A DNA stretch of 10,252 bases, taken from contig DODH01000061.1 in assembly GCA_003545625.1 (NCBI GenBank), forward strand, positions 10,130 to 20,381. Direction: 5' to 3'. The position numbers were made by a program, and so were the translations under genes. The notes beneath the pieces are model-generated. The model saw only the letters and a program-made list of their open reading frames with translations, was not told where the DNA came from and searched no databases. Every line of letters starts with the position of its first letter. The first letter of the stretch is position 1. Shown in pieces: positions 1 to 7,021 of this stretch. The DNA comes from Nitrospina sp. Lineage in GTDB: Bacteria > Nitrospinota > Nitrospinia > Nitrospinales > VA-1.

Positions 1-879
1 GTCATCATGTGCGAACTGGCGCGGATCGCCAGCCACCTGGTCTGGTTGGGAACGCATGCCCTCGACATTGGCGCTATGACGGTTTTCCTGTATTGCTGGC
101 GAGAGCGGGAGATGGTTCTCGATCTTAATGAAGAGATTTCTGGTGTGCGCATGATGACCAGTTATATTCGCATCGGCGGCGTGGCGAAAGACGCGACCCG
201 GCCCTGGCTGGATGGCATCTACGATTTCATCGATTATTTTCCCGCCAAGGTGGATGAGTATGAATTGTTACTGACGAAAAATCCGATTTGGATGGATCGA
301 ACTCAAGGCATTGGCGTGCTCTCCAGGGAAGAGGCGATCAACTGGAGCTTAAGCGGTCCGGCACTCAGGGCTTCCGGGGTGAACTGGGATATTCGAAAAT
401 CCCGGCCTTACAGTGGTTATGAGAAATACGGTTTTGATGTTCCTGTTTACAAGGGTGGAGATATTTATGACCGCTACCGGGTGCGCATTGAAGAAATGCG
501 CCAGAGCCGGGAAATCATCAATCAGGCCATACAAAAATTACCGACAGGGGATTATAAAACGCCGGACAATAAAGTCTCTTTGCCTCCACGAGAAACTCTG
601 CACACCAGCATGGAAGCATTGATCCATCATTTTAAACTGGTATCCGAGGGGATCAGTGTCCCGAAAGGCGAAACCTATGTACCCATCGAAGGGCCGAGGG
701 GTGAAGTGGGATTTTATATAGTCAGCGATGGTACTAATGTTCCTTATCGGGTCAAGCTTCGAGCACCTTCGTTCATGGCGATTCCTGGTATGTGCCAAAT
801 GATGACAGGCTGTTATATCGCCGATGTGGTAGGCATCATCGGCAGTATTGATATTGTAATGGGGGAAGTTGACCGCTAA
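1..879 (+). CDS. nuoD: NADH-quinone oxidoreductase subunit D (NuoD), 3' part; 5' end outside window
   Basis: This is the 49-kDa-type subunit of complex I, which with NuoB forms the quinone-reduction site at the base of the peripheral arm. The reading frame is open from base 1 (Val-Ile, then Met at 7). The visible 292 codons therefore lack roughly the first quarter of a protein that is usually about 400 residues. Family motifs seen include CELARIASHLVWLGTHALDI at the left edge, the segment GPALRASGVNWDIRK followed by PYSGYEKYGFDVP, and the typical C-terminus IIGSIDIVMGEVDR, so the 3' end is complete. The protein is a separate NuoD, not a NuoCD fusion, at least over this C-terminal part; the fusion point itself lies outside the window. 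The Met at 7 is internal and not the start. The stop is followed 9 bp later by a GC-rich hairpin and repeat element rather than directly by nuoE. Identification is very secure. Confidence 0.97.
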   Translation, partial: VIMCELARIASHLVWLGTHALDIGAMTVFLYCWREREMVLDLNEEISGVRMMTSYIRIGGVAKDATRPWLDGIYDFIDYFPAKVDEYELLLTKNPIWMDRTQGIGVLSREEAINWSLSGPALRASGVNWDIRKSRPYSGYEKYGFDVPVYKGGDIYDRYRVRIEEMRQSREIINQAIQKLPTGDYKTPDNKVSLPPRETLHTSMEALIHHFKLVSEGISVPKGETYVPIEGPRGEVGFYIVSDGTNVPYRVKLRAPSFMAIPGMCQMMTGCYIADVVGIIGSIDIVMGEVDR

Positions 880-945
880 CCACTAGGCCCGGCCAAGCGG
901 CCGGTGGCTACTGCAATGGCTTTTATTGGCTAGCAACGATATTCT

Positions 946-960
946 CGGCTCAACGAGCCG
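946..960 (+). repeat. Small perfect hairpin inside the nuoD-nuoE repeat
   Basis: CGGCTC (946-951) and GAGCCG (955-960) form a 6-bp perfect stem with a 3-nt loop, followed by TTTCT. It resembles a weak intrinsic terminator. The same CGGCTC word is also mirrored by GAGCCG at 1077-1082, so alternative long-range pairing is possible. Confidence 0.45.
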
Positions 961-971
961 TTTCTATCTGC

Positions 972-994
972 CTCCCCTGCTAGGGGGGAGTTTT
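972..994 (+). terminator. Terminator-like hairpin with T4 tail in the nuoD-nuoE gap
   Basis: CTCCCC (972-977) pairs with GGGGAG (985-990) around a 7-nt loop and is followed directly by TTTT (991-994). A GC-rich stem plus a T-tract is the form of an intrinsic terminator. The T-tract is short, the hairpin sits inside a dispersed-repeat structure, and nuoE-onwards must still be expressed. Partial termination (attenuation) or no termination at all is therefore as likely as a full stop. This is inferred from structure only. Confidence 0.3.
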
Positions 995-1000
995 AATGGA

Positions 1001-1020
1001 CCCCTCTTTTTAAAGAGGGG
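1001..1020. repeat. Perfect 9-bp palindrome (CCCCTCTTT/AAAGAGGGG)
   Basis: Bases 1001-1009 and 1012-1020 are perfect reverse complements separated by TT. The flanks (GGA before, CTGGGGTGATTTA after) resemble, from memory, a C/G-run palindromic repeat scattered through many bacterial genomes. It lies near the centre of the larger nuoD-nuoE repeat. It therefore looks like a second repeat type nested in, or forming the core of, the first. Confidence 0.6.
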
Positions 1021-1139
1021 CTGGGGTGATTTAGAACCTCCTGTGTAATATACGGGCCAGCTAGCAATGGCTGGTAGAGCCGAGAGAATGTTTGTCCGCA
1101 GGGTAAGGATATTGCAACTTACCAGCGGAGGTTCTCCGT

Positions 1140-1163
1140 AGAATTTTTATAAGGGAAAATTCT
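1140..1163 (+). promoter_or_regulatory. nuoE ribosome binding site displayed in a hairpin loop
   Basis: AGAATTTT (1140-1147) and AAAATTCT (1156-1163) are exact reverse complements. They enclose an 8-nt loop that contains the Shine-Dalgarno-like AAGGG (1151-1155). The nuoE ATG follows 2 nt after the stem, at 1166. The stem is AT-rich and weak, so it may merely present or mildly modulate the site. The geometry is seen directly; any regulatory role is inference. Confidence 0.4.
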
Positions 1164-1165
1164 TA

Positions 1166-1642
1166 ATGTCAGGGTTTACGTTTTCTGCAGAGCAAGAAAA
1201 AGAGATTGAACACATTTTCGCCAAATATCCTTTTAAGAAGTCGGCGATGCTGCCTTTGCTGACTCTGGTTCAGCGGGCCGAGAGAAGGGTTTCGCCGGAG
1301 GCAATGGTGGCGATCAGTAAAAAAATGGATTGCTCTCCGGCTTATGTGCAGTCGGTCATGTCTTTTTATACGATGTACCACGCGGAAAAGGTGGGGAATT
1401 ATTTGATCCTGTTCTGCATCAACATCAGTTGCCAGTTGAACGGTTGTGACAAACTGCTTGAGTACACGGCTAAAAAACTTGGAATCAAGGTGGGAGAAAC
1501 GACACCGGACGAAAAGTTCACCCTGCATCGGGAAGAATGCCTGGCACTCTGCACCGAAGCGCCGATGATGCGGATCAACGACACTTATTATGGGGATTTG
1601 ACCGAGCAGCGCATTGGCCAGATTCTCGATTCTTTGGATTGA
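1166..1642 (+). CDS. nuoE: NADH-quinone oxidoreductase subunit E (NuoE), 24-kDa [2Fe-2S] subunit
   Basis: This is the small thioredoxin-like subunit of the NADH-dehydrogenase module. It carries the off-pathway [2Fe-2S] cluster N1a next to the FMN of NuoF. The 158-residue length is normal. The N-terminal helical part (about 1-75) contains the family segment PEAMVAISKKM...AYVQSVMSFY. The cluster ligands form the usual C-x4-C and C-x3-C pairs: Cys84, Cys89, Cys125 and Cys129 (ECLALC, followed by TEAPMMRIN). An additional Cys94 (NGCD) is not an expected ligand. The ATG at 1166 is preceded by AAGGG at a 10-nt spacing. It is separated from nuoD by the repeat-filled 286-bp gap but leads straight into nuoF (3-bp gap), as expected for two subunits that form a heterodimer. 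Confidence 0.96.
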   Translation: MSGFTFSAEQEKEIEHIFAKYPFKKSAMLPLLTLVQRAERRVSPEAMVAISKKMDCSPAYVQSVMSFYTMYHAEKVGNYLILFCINISCQLNGCDKLLEYTAKKLGIKVGETTPDEKFTLHREECLALCTEAPMMRINDTYYGDLTEQRIGQILDSLD

Positions 1643-1645
1643 CCT

Positions 1646-2902
1646 ATGACGCAGATTCTTTTCAAAAATATCAATATGAAAGACCTTCACACCATGAAGG
1701 TCTATGAAGAACAAGGCGGTTATCGGTCCCTGAAGAAAGCCTTTGCCCAGAAACCTGAAGAAATTGTCGAGGCGGTCAAGGCTTCCGGATTGCGGGGGCG
1801 AGGTGGCGCTGGTTTCCCGGCAGGATTAAAATGGAGTTTCCTTGCCAAGGATGTGTTTCCCCGTTACCTCTGTTGCAACGCCGATGAGTCGGAACCGGGA
1901 ACCTGTAAAGACCGGGAACTCATGCTTAAAAACCCGCACATGATGATTGAGGGGATGATCCTCTGCTCCTACGCCTGCCGGATCGAAACCGGATACATTT
2001 ATTTGCGTGGGGAATTCCATGATTTGAATTTCAACTTGGAAAAAGCCCTGGAAGACGCTTACGCCAAAGGGTATTTGGGTAAAAATATTCTGGGAAGTGG
2101 GTTCAATTTCAATCTTCATACCCATCTTGGCGCGGGGGCTTATATCTGTGGTGAGGAGTCGGCTCTGCTCAATTCCTTGGAAGGCGAGCGGGGTGAACCG
2201 AGAATGAAACCTCCTTTCCCTGCCGTAGAAGGTTTGTACGCTAAACCCACTGTCGTTAATAATGTCGAAACCCTGTGCGTGGTTCCTTATATAGTCAATG
2301 AAGGCGCCGAAAAATATGCCTCACTGGGAACCGAAAAGAGCAAGGGAACCAAACTGGTCAGTGTCTCCGGGCATGTAAAAAAACCGGGGAACTATGAAGT
2401 GGTGTTGGGCACCCCGATCCGGGAAATTATTTATGATCTGGCTGGGGGAATCCGTGATGGCAACAAGCTGAAAGCATTTATACCTGGTGGCTCATCGGTT
2501 CCCATGCTTCCTGCGGATCAAGTAGATGTCTCTTACGATTATGAATCATTGGCGGCCGCAGGCACTATGCTGGGTTCCGGCGCTATGATCGTCATTGATG
2601 ATAGCGTCAATATTGTTGAGACCACCTTGCGGCTGATCAGTTTTTATATGCATGAGTCCTGCGGAAAATGCACGCCCTGCCGGGAAGGTACCCGATGGCT
2701 CTACCAGATCGTTGAGCGGATCATGCAGAACAAGGGGCAACTGGAATACATCGAAAAGATGGAAGATATTTGCGACAACATGGCAATGAAAACATTTTGT
2801 CCGCTTGCCGATGCCTGTGTCTCACCCGTTGTGAGCAGTATCAAATATTTCCGCTCCGACTATGAAGAATATTTTAAGAACGTACCGGTAAGTTCGGTTT
2901 GA
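1646..2902 (+). CDS. nuoF: NADH-quinone oxidoreductase subunit F (NuoF), NADH- and FMN-binding
   Basis: This is the 51-kDa subunit, the electron entry point. It oxidises NADH, holds FMN and carries [4Fe-4S] cluster N3. It has 418 residues, about the usual length. Motifs in order are the glycine-rich FMN/NADH loop GLRGRGGAGFPAGLKW (about 48-63), CNADESEPGTCKDR (about 77-90), and the second glycine-rich motif GAGAYICGEESALLNSLEG (about 162-180), followed by PPFPAVEGLYAKPTVVNNVET. A SLBB-like middle part follows, then the N3 ligands in ESCGKCTPCREGT (Cys339, Cys342, Cys345) with Cys385 (TFCPLADA). The ATG at 1646 lies 3 bp after the nuoE stop. I see no good Shine-Dalgarno before it, so translational coupling to nuoE is likely. 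An in-frame ATG at 1676 is a possible but less likely start. Confidence 0.98.
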   Translation: MTQILFKNINMKDLHTMKVYEEQGGYRSLKKAFAQKPEEIVEAVKASGLRGRGGAGFPAGLKWSFLAKDVFPRYLCCNADESEPGTCKDRELMLKNPHMMIEGMILCSYACRIETGYIYLRGEFHDLNFNLEKALEDAYAKGYLGKNILGSGFNFNLHTHLGAGAYICGEESALLNSLEGERGEPRMKPPFPAVEGLYAKPTVVNNVETLCVVPYIVNEGAEKYASLGTEKSKGTKLVSVSGHVKKPGNYEVVLGTPIREIIYDLAGGIRDGNKLKAFIPGGSSVPMLPADQVDVSYDYESLAAAGTMLGSGAMIVIDDSVNIVETTLRLISFYMHESCGKCTPCREGTRWLYQIVERIMQNKGQLEYIEKMEDICDNMAMKTFCPLADACVSPVVSSIKYFRSDYEEYFKNVPVSSV

Positions 2903-2909
2903 GGTAATT

Positions 2910-5411
2910 ATGTCCGACAACGAAGTAACATTAACGATCGATGGGAAATCGGTGACGGTTCCCAAGGGCACCAAGGTGGTGGACGCGGCAAGGCAGGTCG
3001 ATGTGGCGATCCCGGTTTTCTGCTATCACGAGAAGATCGGCCCGCTGGGTTGTTGCCGGATGTGTCTGGTTGAAGTTGAGAAGATGCCGAAGCTGATGAC
3101 CGCCTGCACCATGGATGTGATGCCGGATATGGTAGTCAAAACCACCACCGAAAAAGTGGAAAAGGCGCAGAAGGGCGTTCTGGAATTCACTTTACTCAAC
3201 CATCCTCTTGATTGCCCGGTTTGTGACAAGGGTGGCGAATGCCCCCTGCAGGACAACACCTTCAAATACGGCATGCCGGATACACGTATGGAGTTCCATC
3301 GTGCCAACAATGCCAAAGCGACTCCGCTCAGTCCGGTCATTACCATTGACCGGGAACGTTGCATTGCCTGCCAGCGGTGCACAGCTTACAGCGAACGGAT
3401 TGAGCAGGACTGTACGTTGGTCATGTTGAACCGTGGTTTCCATAACGAGGTAGGCACGTTTAATAACGAACCTTACGACAACCGCTTCTCCGGTAATGTC
3501 ATTGATATTTGTCCGGTGGGTGCGTTGACCAACACGGACTTCCGATTTAAGGCCAGGACCTGGGATTTGACCAACGCGGCAACGCTCTGTGCGCATTGCG
3601 GCTGTAATTGCAATATTACGATGGGCACCCGGCTCAATAAACTCATGCGCGTCGAAGCGCGTCCCAACGATGCGGTGGATGATGGCTGGATTTGCGACAA
3701 GGCCCGCTGGGGTCACCATTTTGTGCATAGCGAAAATAAAATTCTGACCGCCAGGGAAAATAGTAGAGGTGACGGAAAGCCTACTTCCTTTCCTGTACTC
3801 CCTCATGATTGCACTATCGAGGTTGCGGCTGGCAAAGTTGCGGAAGCATTTAAAAAAATCGTAGAAGAACACGGGCCTGAAAGCGTTGGCTTCATAGGGT
3901 CTCCCTATGGCACCAATGAGGAGAATTATCTCTATCAGAAATTATTTCGCCACTGCCTGGGTTCAAACAATATAGACCACAAGACTTATCAGGATGCTCC
4001 CGGTCTTCCGGTCAGCCATTATGACGTCGAGCAGATTGAAACTTCTAATGTAGTGTTATTGATTGCCAGCGACCCGACGGAAGAACTGCCTATTCTTGAC
4101 CTTCGAATCAAAAAAGCGGTGACCACTTGCGGAACCCGGTTGGTGAGCTTGAACGATCAAAAAATTGCCCTCGACCGCTACTCTTCCCAGTCAGTGCAAT
4201 ACAAGGTGGGCTGTGAGGCTCTGGCGATCAATGCTTTGACCAACGGCCTGGCTCGGGAACTGGGGGAATCGGCTCCGGCTCAGGGTTCCGACCAAAGCGG
4301 GGTTTCTGCAGAAGACATGAAGTCTTTGGTCGAGACAGTACGCTCCAGCATGAAAATTTGCGTGGTGTACAATCCATCTGCTCTTTCCGGAGAAGCGGTT
4401 TTTGGGGTCAAGCGTCTACTGAAAATGATTGCTAAAGTCCCGACTATGGAATGTGGAGCCATGCCTGCGGCTCCGATGACCAATGCGGTGGGTGCAATGG
4501 ATATGGGGTTGCTTCCCGGTTTTTATCCGGGTGCCGTGCCGATGTCGGAGCAAGAGGAAATAAAAAAACAATGGGGAGAAAACGCGCCGACTGGAACCGG
4601 TCTTTCCGCATTAGAGATGATCGCCCGCGCCGGAAAAGGGCAATTGAAAGCCCTGCTGGTGCACCGTTCTAATCCTGTCATGGATTTCCCTGGTGGATCG
4701 CAGGTGGTAGAGGCTTTGAAGAAGCTGGATTTTCTGGTGGTGCATGACATGCTGGAAACTGAGACGGCTAAACTGGCGAATCTCGTTCTGCCTTCAAATG
4801 GTCCGGGTTATGATGAAGGAACTACCACTAATATTGGTGGCCGGGTACAAGCCAGAACAAAAGCGTTGGAAACTGACCATGCACCGGATTGGAAAATCAT
4901 CAACCTTATGCTCAACGCACTGGGCGATGAAACCGACTACGATAAGGTTGCGGATGTGATCGAAGAGATCGCCTTTAGGGTTCCGGGCTATCAGGAGATC
5001 AGCAAGAGGTCGGTAGGCAAAACCGGGTGCAACCGGGAGTCCATCGCTTCCGCCGATGAATTGGTTTCTGCTAAACCGGCGGGACCAGGGAAAAACGGAA
5101 GCCTCAGGCTTCGTATTGCCACGTTCCTGTTTGCGCATGACAAGATTCTCGAGGCCTCCTCAAAACTGGCACATCACTTCCAGCCTTCTACTGCATACTT
5201 GCATGAGAAAGACGCACAAAGGCTTGGGATTGAGGATGGTGATACGGTTCTACTTTCAGCTGAAAATGTCAACCTGGAAGCTACGGCAAAGGTCAACAAC
5301 CGTTGTCAATCCGGGGGCGTAGTGGTGCCCAGGGTCTCGGATGAGCAGGGAGTGAACGGCTTGATCGGTGTTGATGGCGGCATGGCATGGGTGGAAATCC
5401 GTAAAGTTTAA
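2910..5411 (+). CDS. nuoG: NADH-quinone oxidoreductase subunit G (NuoG), 75-kDa multi-cluster subunit
   Basis: This is the largest peripheral-arm subunit and conducts electrons from NuoF towards NuoI. It has 833 residues. Residues 1-80 form a ferredoxin-like domain with N1b ligands Cys38, Cys49, Cys52 and Cys66 (C-x10-C-x2-C-x13-C). Next is the N5 site H-x3-C-x2-C-x5-C (His98, Cys102, Cys105, Cys111). The N4 site is Cys151, Cys154, Cys157 and Cys201 (C-x2-C-x2-C-x43-C, ending in CPVGAL). The optional N7 site is also complete: Cys227, Cys230, Cys234 and Cys262 (C-x2-C-x3-C-x27-C). From about 300 onward the protein resembles molybdopterin oxidoreductases, with a C-terminal molydop-binding-like domain at about 745-830. 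In complex I this part is structural and no cofactor is expected. A GAGG Shine-Dalgarno (2901-2904) overlaps the nuoF stop, 5 nt before the ATG. Confidence 0.98.
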   Translation: MSDNEVTLTIDGKSVTVPKGTKVVDAARQVDVAIPVFCYHEKIGPLGCCRMCLVEVEKMPKLMTACTMDVMPDMVVKTTTEKVEKAQKGVLEFTLLNHPLDCPVCDKGGECPLQDNTFKYGMPDTRMEFHRANNAKATPLSPVITIDRERCIACQRCTAYSERIEQDCTLVMLNRGFHNEVGTFNNEPYDNRFSGNVIDICPVGALTNTDFRFKARTWDLTNAATLCAHCGCNCNITMGTRLNKLMRVEARPNDAVDDGWICDKARWGHHFVHSENKILTARENSRGDGKPTSFPVLPHDCTIEVAAGKVAEAFKKIVEEHGPESVGFIGSPYGTNEENYLYQKLFRHCLGSNNIDHKTYQDAPGLPVSHYDVEQIETSNVVLLIASDPTEELPILDLRIKKAVTTCGTRLVSLNDQKIALDRYSSQSVQYKVGCEALAINALTNGLARELGESAPAQGSDQSGVSAEDMKSLVETVRSSMKICVVYNPSALSGEAVFGVKRLLKMIAKVPTMECGAMPAAPMTNAVGAMDMGLLPGFYPGAVPMSEQEEIKKQWGENAPTGTGLSALEMIARAGKGQLKALLVHRSNPVMDFPGGSQVVEALKKLDFLVVHDMLETETAKLANLVLPSNGPGYDEGTTTNIGGRVQARTKALETDHAPDWKIINLMLNALGDETDYDKVADVIEEIAFRVPGYQEISKRSVGKTGCNRESIASADELVSAKPAGPGKNGSLRLRIATFLFAHDKILEASSKLAHHFQPSTAYLHEKDAQRLGIEDGDTVLLSAENVNLEATAKVNNRCQSGGVVVPRVSDEQGVNGLIGVDGGMAWVEIRKV

Positions 5412-5436
5412 GATTGAATTTTTTGTGGGACGGGTA

Positions 5437-5472
5437 ATGCTTTTTGGAGTGATTAAGGTTTGGAATGGATAA
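5437..5472 (+). other. Possible 11-codon leader ORF overlapping the nuoH start
   Basis: In the 48-bp nuoG-nuoH gap, ATG at 5437 opens a frame encoding MLFGVIKVWNG and stops at TAA 5470-5472, just inside nuoH (TTG at 5460) in another frame. GGGACGGG (5427-5434) upstream is a passable ribosome site. A stop close to the next start could allow translational coupling, which might matter because nuoH begins with the weak codon TTG. Such short frames arise often by chance, so this is only a candidate. Confidence 0.15.
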
Positions 5473-6503
5473 CTGAAATATTAAATGAGACCTGGAAATT
5501 CATCATCCTGTTTCTGAATGACAACATTCCCCTGATTGTCGGGAGTGTGAAGGCCGTGGTTATTGCGGTTGCGATTATGTCTGTGGTTCCCATAGTGGTT
5601 TGGTTGGAACGACGCTTGATGGGCCGGTTTCAGGTTCGCCTGGGGCCGAACCGGGTCGGACCTTTTGGGCTTGTCCAGCCAATGGCCGACACCATAAAGT
5701 TGTTGTTCAAGGAACCCATTGTTCAGAGTTCGGCGGATAAGTTTTTATTTCACCTTGCGCCAGCTATTGTGGTGTTTACAGCGATTGTCGGGTTTGCAGT
5801 AATCCCTTTCGGAGCACCTTTCGAGGTGTTTGGTCAGAGCATTGAGCTGTGGGGCGCTAATGTGAACAGTGGAATTTTGTTTGTGTTCGCGATTTCAGGC
5901 ATGGGTATTTATGGAATGGTTCTTGCCGGATTGGCATCGAATAACAAGTATTCATTGATGGGCGGTCTGCGCTCCTCTGCTCAGATGATCAGTTATGAGT
6001 TGACGCTGGGGCTTTCGGCGTTGAGCATCATCGTGCTTACTGGTTCCCTGAACCTGGTGGATATGGTCAAAGCCCAGGAAACGGTTCCATTTATTCTTGT
6101 TCAGCCTTTGGCTTTTTTGCTGTTTTATATTGCCGGTGTTGCGGAGACCAACCGGGCTCCCTTTGATCTGCCGGAAGCGGAGCAGGAACTGGTAGCCGGT
6201 TTTCATACGGAATATACGGGCATGAAGTTTGCCATGTTCTTTATGGGTGAGTACATCAATATGGTGACCATGAGCGCTTTAGTCACCCTTTTATTTCTCG
6301 GCGGGTGGAACGCTTATGGTTTGCCGGTTTGGCCGATTGTGGCGTTTGCCCTCAAAGTTGGTTTTCTGTTGTGTGTGTTCATCTGGCTGAGGTCAACGTT
6401 TCCCCGTATTCGTTATGATCGGTTGATGACGTTTGGCTGGAAAGTTTTATTGCCACTATGTTTGTTAAATCTTTTGATCACCGCCACGTTGAGGGTGATC
6501 TGA
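5460..6503 (+). CDS. nuoH: NADH-quinone oxidoreductase subunit H (NuoH), quinone-channel membrane subunit
   Basis: This membrane subunit anchors the peripheral arm and helps form the quinone chamber and the first (E-channel) proton path. It has 347 residues with multiple hydrophobic segments, the normal size. Family signatures seen are ERRLMGRFQVRLGPNRVGPF (about 50-69), NNKYSLMGGLRSSAQMISYE (about 161-180), and the cytoplasmic loop AETNRAPFDLPEAEQELVAG followed by FHTEY (about 228-252). The conserved acidic residues of the loop are all present. The start is read as TTG at 5460: an in-frame TAA lies at 5454-5456, and the next in-frame ATG (codon 40) would remove the first transmembrane helix. 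GGAG at 5446-5449 is the probable ribosome site. It is 48 bp after nuoG and 20 bp before nuoI. Confidence 0.96.
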   Translation: MEWITEILNETWKFIILFLNDNIPLIVGSVKAVVIAVAIMSVVPIVVWLERRLMGRFQVRLGPNRVGPFGLVQPMADTIKLLFKEPIVQSSADKFLFHLAPAIVVFTAIVGFAVIPFGAPFEVFGQSIELWGANVNSGILFVFAISGMGIYGMVLAGLASNNKYSLMGGLRSSAQMISYELTLGLSALSIIVLTGSLNLVDMVKAQETVPFILVQPLAFLLFYIAGVAETNRAPFDLPEAEQELVAGFHTEYTGMKFAMFFMGEYINMVTMSALVTLLFLGGWNAYGLPVWPIVAFALKVGFLLCVFIWLRSTFPRIRYDRLMTFGWKVLLPLCLLNLLITATLRVI

Positions 6504-6510
6504 TTTCCCT

Positions 6511-6516
6511 GAGGGG
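6511..6516 (+). promoter_or_regulatory. nuoI Shine-Dalgarno GAGGGG
   Basis: GAGGGG sits 7 nt before the ATG at 6524 and decides that start over the out-of-frame ATG at 6517. It partly overlaps a minor 4-bp hairpin (TCCC 6506-6509 / GGGA 6514-6517). Confidence 0.6.
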
Positions 6517-6523
6517 ATGAGCC

Positions 6524-7021
6524 ATGTTGCGAGTAACCATTAATGGGTTAAAAAACCTTTTGATTGGAATGGGAGTCACGTTCCGGAATATGTTGAGTAC
6601 GCCGGTAACGATACAGTATCCCGAAGTCAAGCGAACCATGCCCAAACGTTTCCGGGGAAGGCATTTCCTGAACCGCGATGAGGATGGGCTGGAAAAATGC
6701 ATAGGATGCTCTTTGTGTTCGATCAATTGCCCGGTGGGCTGTATTCATGTTGTGTCGGCAGAGAACGACCCTGAGAATCCGGTTTCCAAGGGCGAACGCT
6801 ACGCAGAGGTTTATGAGATCAACCTTTTGCGTTGTATCTATTGCGGGTACTGTGAGGAGGCCTGTCCGGTAGATGCTGTGGTTCTGCGTGAGCATTATGA
6901 GTTGGCGGATTATGACCGCGACACTTATATCATGGAGAAAGAGGATCTTTTGGTTTATCCGGAACCGAACCGGTTCCGCGTCAACATTTTGGGTAATACG
7001 GAACGGATCGGCCCAGCGTGA
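6524..7021 (+). CDS. nuoI: NADH-quinone oxidoreductase subunit I (NuoI), 2x[4Fe-4S] ferredoxin-like subunit
   Basis: This subunit carries clusters N6a and N6b, which pass electrons from NuoG towards the terminal cluster N2 in NuoB. It has 165 residues. The N-terminal amphipathic stretch (about 1-30) is the part that typically lies along the membrane on NuoH. The two ferredoxin motifs are complete: Cys59, Cys62, Cys65 and Cys69 (CIGCSLCSINCP), and Cys104, Cys107, Cys110 and Cys114 (CIYCGYCEEACP). In such ferredoxins the fourth Cys of each motif joins the other cluster. The C-terminus FRVNILGNTERIGPA is slightly extended beyond the conserved core. The stop codon TGA (7019-7021) shares its last base with the stem of the hairpin that begins the nuoI-nuoJ repeat element. 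Confidence 0.97.
   Translation: MLRVTINGLKNLLIGMGVTFRNMLSTPVTIQYPEVKRTMPKRFRGRHFLNRDEDGLEKCIGCSLCSINCPVGCIHVVSAENDPENPVSKGERYAEVYEINLLRCIYCGYCEEACPVDAVVLREHYELADYDRDTYIMEKEDLLVYPEPNRFRVNILGNTERIGPA

Larger units (their letters stand above)
886..1138. repeat. Composite inverted-repeat (MITE/REP-like) element filling the nuoD-nuoE gap
   Basis: This 286-bp gap has no credible gene and is almost wholly palindromic. The left end, 889-917, holds a perfect hairpin (CCGGCC, 4-nt loop, GGCCGG) followed by GTGGCTACTGCAAT. The right end, 1111-1128, reads as an imperfect reverse complement (ATTGCAACTTACCAGCGG). Further in, ATTCTCGGCTC at 941-951 faces GAGCCGAGAGAAT at 1077-1089. The 9-mer at 1033-1041 is repeated inverted at 1127-1135. 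The left end matches 7022-7050 in the nuoI-nuoJ gap almost base for base, and the right-end blocks also recur there. This suggests two members of one mobile or dispersed repeat family. There is no transposase and no target-site duplication that I can define. The family name is unknown to me, and the ends are approximate. Confidence 0.7.

Noticed and set aside
1112..1144. Possible sigma70 promoter for nuoE (TTGCAA at 1112-1117, TAGAAT at 1139-1144)
   Set aside because: The 21-nt spacing is too long, and both boxes fall within repeat or hairpin arms that explain their sequence. It is not supported without 5'-end data.
1169..1714. 181-codon open frame on the - strand across nuoE
   Set aside because: It is the antisense shadow of nuoE, has Arg/His/Gln-rich composition without family motifs, and has no separate regulatory context.
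3192..3872. 226-codon open frame on the - strand inside nuoG
   Set aside because: It lies opposite a strongly conserved Fe-S-rich part of nuoG and resembles no family I know; it is a chance open frame.
3800..5411. Molybdopterin-enzyme function for the C-terminal half of NuoG
   Set aside because: The fold resembles molybdopterin oxidoreductases, but in NuoG this region is a known structural relic. The operon context is pure complex I, with no molybdenum genes in the window.
6506..6517. Hairpin over the nuoI ribosome site (TCCC/GGGA)
   Set aside because: A 4-bp stem is too short to claim regulation.
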